Assembly (NCBI RefSeq): GCF_002115745.1
Contig: NZ_JFKB01000011.1
Coordinates: 1 to 64,000, forward strand
DNA: 64,000 bases
From: Thalassospira alkalitolerans
Lineage (GTDB): Bacteria; Pseudomonadota; Alphaproteobacteria; Rhodospirillales; Thalassospiraceae
Direction: 5' to 3'
Shown here: positions 26,926-37,048 of the stretch, piece after piece
How positions within the stretch are numbered: position 1 is the stretch's first letter
Layout of the letters: each line of letters opens with the position of its first letter
The notes under the pieces: model-generated
What the model was told of the DNA's origin: nothing
Database searches by the model: none
Seen by the model: only the letters and a program-made list of their open reading frames with translations
Made by a program: the position numbers and the translations under genes

Positions 26926-27978
26926 TTAGCTCAGAGGTACGGTAACACCGACCGTTTTGCCAACAGTATCATTCCAGCGTTTGACCCATTCAGGACCGGC
27001 GCGTTCAGCCCATTCTGGCAAAACCGTCCCGGTCAGGATTTCCTTGGCCTTGGCAAGATCGGCATCCGATGCTTCAACCAATGTCATATTGGCCGCTTTC
27101 CCTATCGAACAGGTTCCATTGCCCGTCAAACATGCAATATCGGTTTCAAGCGCACCAGCCGCCGCCGCCCAAGCCGGGGCTTCGAATTTGGTGGTGACTT
27201 CGTCGGTGATCAGTTTTTGCAATTCCGGTGACAGGCTGTTCCACTTGTCAAAGTTCATTGCCGTCACAACCGGATCCCAGCCGCCGAGCGGAATGGTCAT
27301 CAGATGGTCGGACACTTCCCACCAACCGGCACTATATCCCGAACCGGCACCGGTAACGGCACAGTCAATCACACCGCGTTCCAATGCGCCCGGCACTTCG
27401 GAAAAGGCAACATTAACGCCATTGGCACCAAGGGCCTCAAGGAATTTGGTCGTCATACGGCCCGAACCACGGACTTTCTTGCCTTTAAGATCAGCAAGCG
27501 ATGTCACATCCCCCTTACAGAAAACGACCTGCGGCGGATAAGGCGCAATTGCCAGAACCTTGGCATTAAAGCGGTCCTTGAAGATGTCATTTACCATCGG
27601 CCGCGCGGCTTCGACCATCGCCTGAGCTTCTTCGGCGGTGTTAGCCACCAGCGGCACATCAAGGCCTTCAAGTTCCGGCGCGTCACCAACGGCATAATCG
27701 GCAACGGTCATGCCGATATCAAAAACGCCATCGCTCAGGATACGGAACACATCGCCACCGCCGATGCCCATCTGATCGTGGGTGGTCATCTGAACGGTGA
27801 TTTCGCCGTTTGATGCCGCCGGAAGTTCTTCGGTCCAGAACGGGGTTTCGAACTGCTTGTTAAGCGGAAGGCTGCTCCAGCTGCCGACAACCGCAAGGTC
27901 TTCGGCAAAGGCTGGTGATGCCATCATGCCCGCGCCAAGGGCGGTAACGGCAAGCAGTGAAGATACAGTCTTTTTCAT
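26926..27978 (-). CDS. TRAP transporter substrate-binding protein (DctP)
   Basis: The 350-residue protein has a Sec signal peptide (MKKTVSSLLAVTALGAGMMA...FAEDL, cleaved after about residue 25) and the DctP fold, with the ligand-carboxylate binding region KGKKVRGSGRMTTKFLEALG carrying the conserved Arg. It should bind a carboxylate in the periplasm. The ligand cannot be read. Neighbours (D-glutamate cyclase family, amidase) suggest an amino-acid-derived or amide-bearing acid, which is inference only. Confidence 0.93.
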   Translation of the reverse strand: MKKTVSSLLAVTALGAGMMASPAFAEDLAVVGSWSSLPLNKQFETPFWTEELPAASNGEITVQMTTHDQMGIGGGDVFRILSDGVFDIGMTVADYAVGDAPELEGLDVPLVANTAEEAQAMVEAARPMVNDIFKDRFNAKVLAIAPYPPQVVFCKGDVTSLADLKGKKVRGSGRMTTKFLEALGANGVNVAFSEVPGALERGVIDCAVTGAGSGYSAGWWEVSDHLMTIPLGGWDPVVTAMNFDKWNSLSPELQKLITDEVTTKFEAPAWAAAAGALETDIACLTGNGTCSIGKAANMTLVEASDADLAKAKEILTGTVLPEWAERAGPEWVKRWNDTVGKTVGVTVPLS

Positions 27979-28017
27979 AAGATGGTCCTCTCTGATAGAT
28001 AGGTTTTGTTTGTAATT

Positions 28018-28869
28018 TCAGACGGTTTTTGTGTGCAGTGTAAATTCCGCGGCTTCGGCAAGGACATCGGTCACAAGCATCAATCCGGGTTCATGCGTGA
28101 TGGCAAGATCCGGCAAAACATTGCGGATCGCCATTTGCGGCGTGACGCCACAGGCCCAGAAAACCGGAATATCGCCTTCGCCCACGACAGGTTCGTCGCC
28201 GAAGTCCGGCTTCATGAGATCGGAAATACCAATGCCGGCCGGATCGCCGATATGCACCGGCGCGCCATGCGCCAGGCGATAGCGATCAGAATACAGGATC
28301 GCACGGATGGCATCGGATGGTTTGAACGACCGCATCGAAACAACCAGCGGGCCATGAAAACGCCCGGCCGGGGTGGTTTCGATATTGGTCACATACATCG
28401 GCACGTTGCGATTGGCATCCATGTGGCGCAAAGGAACGCCACTGCGGGTAATCGCGGCCTCGAATGAAAATGAACAGCCCAGAACAAAAGTCACCAGATC
28501 ATCGCGCCACACCGCATTCAGATCGGTCGCACTTTCAAAATCCTCGGTGCCGCGGAAAACGCGATAGCCCGGAACATCGGTACGGATATCAAGATCAGCA
28601 CCCAGTTCGGGAATAAATGGCGACCCCGGTTCGGACATACCGATCAACGGGCAGGATTTTGGATTTCTGGCGCAAAACTTCAAAAACTCGTCGGCATAAC
28701 TTGCCGGCAGAATTGCCAGATTGCCCTGCAAATAACCGGATGCATATCCGGTGGTCGTGCCCCGATGTTTCCCGGAACGGATTGCCTGCCGCAATGCCAG
28801 CGGCGAAATCGTCGATGCAGATCCGGTTACGGTCGTCGGGGAACAAGATGCGCTTTTTGTCGCGTTCAT
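28018..28869 (-). CDS. D-glutamate cyclase family protein (DUF1445/UPF0317)
   Basis: The 283-residue protein matches the family formerly called DUF1445, seen in TGYASGYLQGNLAILPASYADEFLKFC, FVLGCSFSFEAAI, GPLVVSMR and HIGDPAGIGISDLMKPDFG. The mammalian relative converts D-glutamate to 5-oxo-D-proline; bacterial members are often annotated as hydro-lyases without proof. It is the first structural gene of the TRAP operon, 39 bp before dctP. The first 20 residues (Ser/Thr rich) are outside the domain. Confidence 0.88.
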   Translation of the reverse strand: MNATKSASCSPTTVTGSASTISPLALRQAIRSGKHRGTTTGYASGYLQGNLAILPASYADEFLKFCARNPKSCPLIGMSEPGSPFIPELGADLDIRTDVPGYRVFRGTEDFESATDLNAVWRDDLVTFVLGCSFSFEAAITRSGVPLRHMDANRNVPMYVTNIETTPAGRFHGPLVVSMRSFKPSDAIRAILYSDRYRLAHGAPVHIGDPAGIGISDLMKPDFGDEPVVGEGDIPVFWACGVTPQMAIRNVLPDLAITHEPGLMLVTDVLAEAAEFTLHTKTV

Positions 28870-28900
28870 TTATTCGGTCCTGTTCTCAGCCTCGCTCGCA

Positions 28901-28929
28901 AGATTGAGAAACCGGACCGATCTTGTCAA
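28901..28929 (-). promoter_or_regulatory. candidate promoter of the TRAP/amidase operon
   Basis: On the minus strand TTGACA (28929-28924) is followed after 17 bases by CAATCT (28906-28901). The -35 is ideal and the -10 weak, as expected for an activated promoter. The LysR gene lies directly upstream in the same direction. Confidence 0.4.
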
Positions 28930-28959
28930 GAAATCATTTTCAACAGTTTACGATCTATT

Positions 28960-29853
28960 TTAACGATCAGTTTGATCGAACAATCTGGCAGCATCGATCA
29001 CGGCACCACCAATTTCGCGGTTGCGCTCAGGGTAATAACTGATCACGAAATGAAGGTCGGTCAACTGCGCCTCGTCGCGCACCGGGATCACCTTAATACG
29101 TTCATCCCAAACAGAATTTGTCACCATAAGTGTCGGTAAAACACCAATCCCGAACCCATCACCAACCAAGTGTTTAACCGTTGAAAGTGACGCCGATCCA
29201 TGAAGTGCAGGCGGCGAAATATCGGGTGCGGAAAAGATACTTTCGACCTCGCGAAACGGGGGTGTTCCCTTTGGAAAGGTCACAATCGCATGCTCGGCAA
29301 GCTCGGCAAGCGACATTGGATGATCGGGCAATTCCATCGATTCGGTGCAATACCAGCCCAGTTGAACCGGTTTAAGGGCTGCGGCAACCGCGCCTTGTGG
29401 TACCGATTCCCGCAACATGATCGCAACATCAAGCGCGTCATCGGCCATTGTTGATGCCAATTGCCCCGATGTATCCACCGACAGTTCAAACCGAACCTTG
29501 GGGTAATCGTCTTTCAGCTTGTTCAGCATCCCGGTCAGGATCGTATGCACAATAGTTTCGGCCACCCCGATACGGATGGTGCCGCTAAGCTCGCCGGGGT
29601 GGGTCAGTTCCTGCCAGATACGATCACGTGCCCGCAACAACCGTTGTGCTTCTTCAATAAACCGTAACCCCGCCGCAGTTAACCGCACCTGTCGGTTAGA
29701 CCGGTCAAACAGCAGAATGCCAAGCTTCTTTTCAAGTGCCGAAACCCGCGATGAAATGGCCGATTGCGATAAATCGTATTTTTGGGCAGCCGCGCGAAAG
29801 CCCCCCGCCTTTACGATGTCTTGCAATATTTCGATATCCTTGAATTCAAACAC
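28960..29853 (-). CDS. LysR family regulator of the TRAP/amidase operon
   Basis: The 297-residue protein has the LysR N-terminal helix-turn-helix (IVKAGGFRAAAQKYDLSQSAISSRVSALEKKLGILLFDRSNRQVRLT) and an effector domain from about 90. It is transcribed in the same direction as the operon, 90 bp before its first structural gene, and divergent from msrP. It is the likely local regulator; the effector is unknown. Confidence 0.93.
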   Translation of the reverse strand: MFEFKDIEILQDIVKAGGFRAAAQKYDLSQSAISSRVSALEKKLGILLFDRSNRQVRLTAAGLRFIEEAQRLLRARDRIWQELTHPGELSGTIRIGVAETIVHTILTGMLNKLKDDYPKVRFELSVDTSGQLASTMADDALDVAIMLRESVPQGAVAAALKPVQLGWYCTESMELPDHPMSLAELAEHAIVTFPKGTPPFREVESIFSAPDISPPALHGSASLSTVKHLVGDGFGIGVLPTLMVTNSVWDERIKVIPVRDEAQLTDLHFVISYYPERNREIGGAVIDAARLFDQTDR

Positions 29854-30177
29854 GTTATCGTTCCCTGAAACCGCATTGCATTGTCGATCCTGTGCCCCGG
29901 ATCGTTTGATTTAAGATCACAATACCCCGCAACCGATCATCTGGCACGATCAATCCACGTCAATTTTGATATCCAATGCCAATTGGTCACCGCCAGATTA
30001 CCGGTTTTATCGCCGCGTCAACGGTCATTTACACATACCTTAATGCGGGCTTCATCGCCTCATCACCCCCGGCATCTTCGCCGCAACCACGGTTCATCAC
30101 CAATCCATCACCGAGGCGTTACTTGCCCAAAACACATTTTGCCTCAACATTATGATCCTGCCAGATTGGAGGATAAG
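29854..30177. other. divergent LysR/msrP region
   Basis: There is no supported gene in this 324-bp gap. An open frame in frame with msrP covers it, but the good ribosome site and twin-arginine signal place the msrP start at 30178. No clear operator was found. Confidence 0.45.
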
Positions 30178-31146
30178 ATGCTGATACGCCGCAAAAAGGG
30201 TTGGGAGATCGCCGAACGCGATGCGACCCCGGAATCCATTTACCGAAATCGCCGCCAATTCCTGAAAGGCATCGCCGCAGGATCGATTGGTGCTGCGGCA
30301 ACCAGCTTTCCGCTTGGCCGTGCCTTGGCCCAAGGGAGTGATCCCACCGCGGACCTTTATCCGGCAACGCGCAACACCGCCTATACGGTCGACCGCGCCA
30401 TCACGGAAAAGTCCAAGGCCCTGACCTATAACAACTTCTATGAATTCGGATCACACAAATTCATATCCGATGCCGCACAGGCAATGAAAATCCGGCCATG
30501 GACGGTTAAGATCGATGGACTTGTTGAAAACCCGATTGAAATCGATTTCCATGATTTGATCCGCAAGATGCCGCTTGAAGAGCGCGTCTATCGGTTCCGC
30601 TGTGTCGAAGCATGGGCAATGACCGTGCCCTGGACCGGTTTCCCGATGAAGGCACTGGTTGATTTCGCCAAGCCGCTATCGGGTGCGAAATACATCGAAA
30701 TGGAAACCGCCAGCCAAAAAGACACCATGCCGGGCCTGAAACAATTCTGGTATCCATGGCCCTATACCGAGGGCCTGACGATAAAAGAAGCCACTAACGA
30801 TCTGGCAATGATTGCCACCGGCATTTACGGCGAACCATTACCCAAACAAAACGGTGCGCCGCTTCGCCTTGTTACGCCGTGGAAATACGGTTTCAAAAAC
30901 ATCAAATCGATTGTCCGCTTTACTTTTACCGACAAACGCCCGGTAAGTTACTGGGAACAGCTTAATGACAGCGAATATGGCTTCTGGGCCAATGTGAACC
31001 CGGCCGTGCCCCACCCTCGCTGGAGCCAGGCACAAGAACGCCTGTTAACCTCGGGTGACGAAGTCCCAACCCAGCTTTATAACGGTTATGCCGATTATGT
31101 CGGTGATCTTTACAAGGACATGAAAGACGAAAAACTGTTCATGTAA
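30178..31146 (+). CDS. msrP: periplasmic methionine sulfoxide reductase, catalytic subunit
   Basis: MsrP is a molybdopterin enzyme that repairs oxidised methionine in periplasmic proteins. The 322-residue precursor has a twin-arginine signal (NRRQFLKGIAAG, Arg25-Arg26) with cleavage near ALA-Q at 51. The molybdenum-ligand Cys142 is in YRFRCVEAWAM. GGAGG is six bases before ATG 30178, so the long upstream extension is not part of the protein. The membrane haem partner MsrQ normally follows; here the next gene is a convergent peptidase, so MsrQ is not adjacent. Confidence 0.94.
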   Translation: MLIRRKKGWEIAERDATPESIYRNRRQFLKGIAAGSIGAAATSFPLGRALAQGSDPTADLYPATRNTAYTVDRAITEKSKALTYNNFYEFGSHKFISDAAQAMKIRPWTVKIDGLVENPIEIDFHDLIRKMPLEERVYRFRCVEAWAMTVPWTGFPMKALVDFAKPLSGAKYIEMETASQKDTMPGLKQFWYPWPYTEGLTIKEATNDLAMIATGIYGEPLPKQNGAPLRLVTPWKYGFKNIKSIVRFTFTDKRPVSYWEQLNDSEYGFWANVNPAVPHPRWSQAQERLLTSGDEVPTQLYNGYADYVGDLYKDMKDEKLFM

Positions 31147-31172
31147 TTTCCCAAAACAGTCACCCTCAGCAA

Positions 31173-32222
31173 TTACCCTTCGTAATCCGCTAACCAGTCC
31201 GCAAGACTGGGCCGCCAGCTTTGCCTGAACCCGGTTGTCTCCGGGGCAAAGGTCATCGAATTCAAAACCGCTTCGACGGTTGTTTCCGCAGCAGCACGAA
31301 ACAGCCTGTCGATGCGGTTTTCATTTAACATCATCACCGGAACCACATCCCGGTTGTCATCGTGATGGATCGTCCAGCCGGTGCTAAATGCCAGCGCTAT
31401 ATCACCGCTGCCATTGCCCCAATATGCCCCCATCCGTGCCAATCCCGCACCACCGCGCTTTGCCACACGGTCAAGCTGCCGGTGATCAAGCGGAATATCG
31501 GTTGCGATGATAATGATCACCGATCCTTTTTCGGCAACAGGCTTGGCTTTCGGCGGAATAACGCGCCGCCCATCGGGCAACACCAAATCACCCGCCCGCC
31601 CGAAATTCGACAGGACAAGCGTCCCAAGATGATAGTTCTTGCCGTCCAATTCGATAACACGTGACGCAGAACCAATGCCGCCCTTGAACCCGAAACATGA
31701 CATGCCGGTTCCGGCCCCGACAGAACCTTGCTCAAACGCACCCGTGCTGGCGGTGACAATGGCCGCGTCAATGTCGCGCTCGCTGACACTCATAGCCTGA
31801 ATATCGTTCAAAAACCCGTCATTGCATTCAAACACCAGCGGGTTAACAGTGCCGGTTTCGCGGCCAATATCCGGGTTTCCGGCCACCGCGTGACGCACCA
31901 GCGCATTAAATGCCGTACCAACGCCCAACGTGTTGGTCAAAACAATCGGCGTTTCCAGACAGCCAAGCTCGTTCACCTGCACCAAACCGGCTGATTTTCC
32001 AAAGCCGTTGATCACATGCGCGGCCGCTGGAACTTTTTGCCGAAACAGGTTGCCTTGATGGGGCAGGACCGCAGTTACACCAGTCCGCAGCCCCCCGTCA
32101 CGCAGTGTTACGTGACCAACCGCAAGCCCCGCGATATCTGTAATCGCGTTTATCGGCCCCGTTGTCATCGGTCCGTTGATCAGGTTGAACGCACGGGCAG
32201 ATTTGCAGGAAGAAACGGACAT
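31173..32222 (-). CDS. P1 family peptidase (DmpA/BapA type)
   Basis: This 349-residue protein belongs to the self-processing N-terminal nucleophile aminopeptidases. The region GTGMSCFGFKGGIGSASRVIE and the predicted autocleavage site Gly233-Ser234 in EKGSVIIIIATDIPL match the family; cleavage would free Ser234 as the nucleophile of the small subunit. No signal peptide is seen. Known relatives release N-terminal D- or beta-amino acids. It lies between msrP and uvrB with no clear partner. Confidence 0.92.
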   Translation of the reverse strand: MSVSSCKSARAFNLINGPMTTGPINAITDIAGLAVGHVTLRDGGLRTGVTAVLPHQGNLFRQKVPAAAHVINGFGKSAGLVQVNELGCLETPIVLTNTLGVGTAFNALVRHAVAGNPDIGRETGTVNPLVFECNDGFLNDIQAMSVSERDIDAAIVTASTGAFEQGSVGAGTGMSCFGFKGGIGSASRVIELDGKNYHLGTLVLSNFGRAGDLVLPDGRRVIPPKAKPVAEKGSVIIIIATDIPLDHRQLDRVAKRGGAGLARMGAYWGNGSGDIALAFSTGWTIHHDDNRDVVPVMMLNENRIDRLFRAAAETTVEAVLNSMTFAPETTGFRQSWRPSLADWLADYEG

Positions 32223-32320
32223 GATGACGCCTTAGGTTTCGATGCAAAAGAACACGGACCTGTCGCACTCACAACAGGCCCGATATTTCAAATTGTTATA
32301 CCGCGATCAATATTTTCCAC

Positions 32321-34456
32321 TCAAGGGCCGCTACGACGCCGCCCCTTGTATTTCGATTTGTTGGCTGATTTCGATCCCGGCCCAATCGTTCCGATGCTGC
32401 GCGCCATCGGTCCGGCATCGGCAAGGCCCAATTCCTGATCTTCAAGGCGTTTGACTTCATCGCGCAAGCGGGCGGCTTCTTCAAACTCAAGGTTCCCAGC
32501 GGCTTCGCGCATGCGTTTTTCCAAATCTTCGATATGCGCACGAAGGTTATGGCCGATCATCACATCGCCCGATACACCGGTATCAACCGTAACGTAATCC
32601 TGTTCGGCAACGCTTTGCAGAACGTCGCGAATTTTGCTGCGGATTGATTCTGGTGTGATGCCATGGGCCTTGTTATAGGCGACCTGCTTTTCGCGACGGC
32701 GGTTGGTTTCATCAATGGCATATTCAAGACTGCCGGTCATCTTGTCGGCATAGAGTAACACCCGACCATCAACGTTACGCGCCGCACGACCGATGGTTTG
32801 CACCAGCGACGTTTTGGATCGAAGGAACCCTTCCTTGTCGGCATCCAAAATAGCAACCAGCGCACATTCCGGAATATCGAGCCCTTCCCGCAAAAGGTTG
32901 ATGCCAATCAGCACATCAAACACACCAAGACGCAAATCCCGAATGATTTCGATGCGTTCAAGTGTATCAATATCCGAATGCAGATAGCGCACCCGAATAC
33001 CGTGTTCATGCAGATATTCGGTTAAATCCTCGGCCATGCGCTTGGTCAACGTGGTGACCAGAACGCGCTGCCCCTTGGCGGCACATTCCTTGGCCTCGGC
33101 CAGCAAATCATCAACCTGTGTTTCCACCGGCCGAATAATACAAACCGGATCAATCAGACCGGTCGGGCGGATCACCTGTTCGGTAAAGATACCACCCGTG
33201 CGTTCCATTTCCCAATTGCCCGGGGTGGCGGAAACAAACACGCTTTGCGGGCGCATCGCTTCCCATTCCTCGAACTTCAGCGGCCGGTTATCAACGCAAC
33301 TTGGCAGGCGGAACCCATGTTCGGCAAGGGTGAATTTGCGATTATAATCGCCTTTGAACATGCCACCGATCTGCGGCACAGCAACGTGACTTTCATCAAC
33401 AAATAACAGTGCATTTTCAGGCAGATATTCAAACAATGTCGGCGGCGGCTCGCCCGGGTTACGCCCCGAAAGCCAACGGGAATAGTTTTCAATCCCCTTG
33501 CAGTGCCCGACCGTTTCCATCATTTCCAGATCGAACACCGTGCGCTGTTCAATGCGCTCTGCAGCCAGAAGTTTGCCTTCCTGATGAAACTGGGCAAGCC
33601 GGTCTTTCAGTTCTTTCTTAATCCCGGTCATGGCCTGAACCAATGTCGGGCGCGGCGTTACATGGTGCGAATTTGCATAAACCATGACCGCGTCCATGGC
33701 TGCGTATTTATGCCCGGTCAGCGGATCGAACTCTGTCAGTTCCTCGACCTCATCGCCAAACATCGATACCCGCCATGCCCGATCTTCGGAGTGGGCCGGA
33801 AAGATTTCCAAAACATCGCCGCGCACCCGGAAAGTCCCGCGCGAAAATGCCGCATCGTTGCGGGTATATTGCAGTTCGACCAACCGTTTCATGATGGCAT
33901 TGCGATCAACTTCATCGCCAACCGAAATCCGCTGGGTCATTTCCAGATAGGTTTCAACCGCGCCAATACCATAGATGCACGAAACCGATGCCACGATAAT
34001 ACAGTCGTTACGTTCCAGAATGGCACGCGTGGCCGCATGGCGCATCCGATCGATCTGTTCATTGATCGAACTGTCTTTTTCGATATAGGTGTCCGAACGT
34101 GCGATATAGGCCTCTGGCTGGTAATAGTCGTAATAGGATACGAAATATTCGACCGCGTTTTCGGGGAAAAAGCTTTTCATTTCAGCATAAAGCTGTGCCG
34201 CCAAGGTCTTGTTCGGCGCCAGAATAAGGGCCGGGCGCTGTTTCTGCGCAATGATATTGGCCATGGTAAAGGTCTTGCCCGACCCGGTCACCCCCAGCAG
34301 CACTTGATCACGTTCGTGATTGTCGATCCCCTCGACCAGCTCGGCAATCGCCGCCGGTTGATCACCGGCCGGCTGATAATCCGTCACCAGTTTGAATTCC
34401 CGCGATCCGGCAACCGGCGGGCGACGTTTTGTCAAAAACTCAGGCAGCGCATTCAT
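32321..34456 (-). CDS. uvrB: excinuclease ABC subunit B
   Basis: UvrB is the damage-verifying helicase of nucleotide excision repair. The Walker A motif is [10 protein letters not shown], and the beta-hairpin [20 protein letters not shown] that clamps DNA is intact. Helicase motifs include [17 protein letters not shown] and QTIGRAARN. The C-terminal UVR domain (about 35 residues, [26 protein letters not shown]) is present. The frame begins at a GTG at 34498, but AAGGGG lies before the ATG at 34456, which I prefer (711 residues). An inverted repeat lies 68 bp upstream. Confidence 0.97.
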   Translation of the reverse strand: MNALPEFLTKRRPPVAGSREFKLVTDYQPAGDQPAAIAELVEGIDNHERDQVLLGVTGSGKTFTMANIIAQKQRPALILAPNKTLAAQLYAEMKSFFPENAVEYFVSYYDYYQPEAYIARSDTYIEKDSSINEQIDRMRHAATRAILERNDCIIVASVSCIYGIGAVETYLEMTQRISVGDEVDRNAIMKRLVELQYTRNDAAFSRGTFRVRGDVLEIFPAHSEDRAWRVSMFGDEVEELTEFDPLTGHKYAAMDAVMVYANSHHVTPRPTLVQAMTGIKKELKDRLAQFHQEGKLLAAERIEQRTVFDLEMMETVGHCKGIENYSRWLSGRNPGEPPPTLFEYLPENALLFVDESHVAVPQIGGMFKGDYNRKFTLAEHGFRLPSCVDNRPLKFEEWEAMRPQSVFVSATPGNWEMERTGGIFTEQVIRPTGLIDPVCIIRPVETQVDDLLAEAKECAAKGQRVLVTTLTKRMAEDLTEYLHEHGIRVRYLHSDIDTLERIEIIRDLRLGVFDVLIGINLLREGLDIPECALVAILDADKEGFLRSKTSLVQTIGRAARNVDGRVLLYADKMTGSLEYAIDETNRRREKQVAYNKAHGITPESIRSKIRDVLQSVAEQDYVTVDTGVSGDVMIGHNLRAHIEDLEKRMREAAGNLEFEEAARLRDEVKRLEDQELGLADAGPMARSIGTIGPGSKSANKSKYKGRRRSGP

Positions 34457-34523
34457 CGGGTCGATCCCCTTTTGGACATGACCATAGTTATAGGTCACCG
34501 TGGCAACATCGCAAGTCCCCGCC

Positions 34524-34560
34524 CTGACAACTCCTGTCAGTATTCGTCAGCAGTTGTCAG
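34524..34560. promoter_or_regulatory. phased repeats and inverted repeat upstream of uvrB
   Basis: CTGACAACT (34524-34532) and AGTTGTCAG (34552-34560) are exact inverted copies. Inside, TGTCAG (34535), CGTCAG (34545) and TGTCAG (34555) repeat every 10 bases, one helical turn. This looks like a multi-site operator. It is not the alphaproteobacterial LexA box (GTTC-N7-GTTC). The regulator is unknown. Confidence 0.45.
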
Positions 34561-34681
34561 GATGAAATCCTCTGGAACCCGCACTGATTTGCTGCGTTAC
34601 AACATCACGCCGTTCAATTCCGGGGCCACGACGGGCCAATTTCATCCCAAAGAACCCGCAAAAGCGGCGAAACTGCCTTGA

Positions 34682-35965
<1,284 letters not shown>

Positions 35966-35995
35966 GCTTTCGTCATACAGCATCTAAATTCAACG

Positions 35996-36026
35996 GGGTC
36001 CGGCACTTGCCGGGCCCTGTTTTTTT
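35996..36026 (+). terminator. aminotransferase terminator
   Basis: GGGTCCGGC pairs with GCCGGGCCC (one G-U) around a short loop, followed by TGTTTTTTT. Confidence 0.85.
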
Positions 36027-36081
36027 GTCCATTATTCAATCCAACATTTACGCACCAAATTACCGATAAATCGGACATCAT

Positions 36082-36906
36082 ATGCAAAACGAGAATTTCT
36101 ATGTCACCGTTGACGGCATCAGTCTGTCCTGTCAGCGGATCACGCCGACCCGCGTCGCCCCGGATGCGCCAACGATTATCTTCCTGCACGAAGCCCTTGG
36201 CACCATTCGCATGTGGCGTGATTTCCCGGCCAAACTTGCCACTGCCACCGGCCATCCGGTGATTATCTATGAACGTCGCGGCCACGGAAAATCAGACCCG
36301 CATGGCGATAATGACGTTCCGCGCCCGATTGATTTCCACAACATCGAAAGCGACGTCTATCTGCATGGCCTGATCACCGAACTGGGGCTGGATCGTCCGA
36401 TCCTGTTTGGTCACAGCGACGGTGCCACCATTGCCCTGAAATATGCGGCACGTTTCCCAACCCATATTCGCGCCGTCATCAGCGAAGCCGCCCATGTCTG
36501 CGTCGAAGACGTGACCATTGCCGGGATCAACGACGCCGCGGCGATCTATGCCAATACGGACTGGAAATCAAAACTCGAACGTCATCACTTTTTCCAAACC
36601 GATGTGGTTTTCCGGTCATGGGTCGATACCTGGCGGCAACCCGAATTTCGCGATTGGCAGATGATTGATGAATTGCCCAATATCATTTGTCCGATGCTGG
36701 TGATCCAAGGCGATGACGACCAATTTGGTAGTGACGAACAGGTCCATACCATTTGCGGAAAAGTCACCGGCCCGGTCACCAAATTGATCTTGCCCGATTG
36801 CGGCCATATCCCGCATTTCGATCAGCCCGACCGGGTCATCGCGGCAAGTCTGGAATTCCTTGGCAAACTTGACGCGAACCAAGAACCGATCCGGGCAGAG
36901 GCCTAG
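36082..36906 (+). CDS. alpha/beta hydrolase
   Basis: The 274-residue protein has the alpha/beta hydrolase fold with nucleophile Ser112 in FGHSDGAT, the acid in VIQGDDDQFG and the catalytic His in DCGHIPHFDQP. The oxyanion region FLHEALGTIRMWRDFP is of the kind seen in esterases and dienelactone-like hydrolases, not haloalkane dehalogenases. There is no signal peptide. The substrate is unknown and the neighbours do not help. Confidence 0.9.
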   Translation: MQNENFYVTVDGISLSCQRITPTRVAPDAPTIIFLHEALGTIRMWRDFPAKLATATGHPVIIYERRGHGKSDPHGDNDVPRPIDFHNIESDVYLHGLITELGLDRPILFGHSDGATIALKYAARFPTHIRAVISEAAHVCVEDVTIAGINDAAAIYANTDWKSKLERHHFFQTDVVFRSWVDTWRQPEFRDWQMIDELPNIICPMLVIQGDDDQFGSDEQVHTICGKVTGPVTKLILPDCGHIPHFDQPDRVIAASLEFLGKLDANQEPIRAEA

Positions 36907-37048
36907 GGTCACCTTAAAGTTCGCCCTTTCCGGGCGGGCACTTCACGCCGCCCGGAATGACGTATTTTAAAAATGACCGAATCGGCAAATAATCCGGGGC
37001 AAAGTGAATGCTTAACCCCGGCTTTTCCCAAACCGCGCATCCCCCGGC

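Noticed and set aside
29881..30177. N-terminal extension of MsrP
   Set aside because: GGAGG before ATG 30178 and the twin-arginine signal right after it show the true start.
33503..34681. 392-codon frame on plus opposite uvrB
   Set aside because: It is the antisense shadow of uvrB; the peptide has no domain character.
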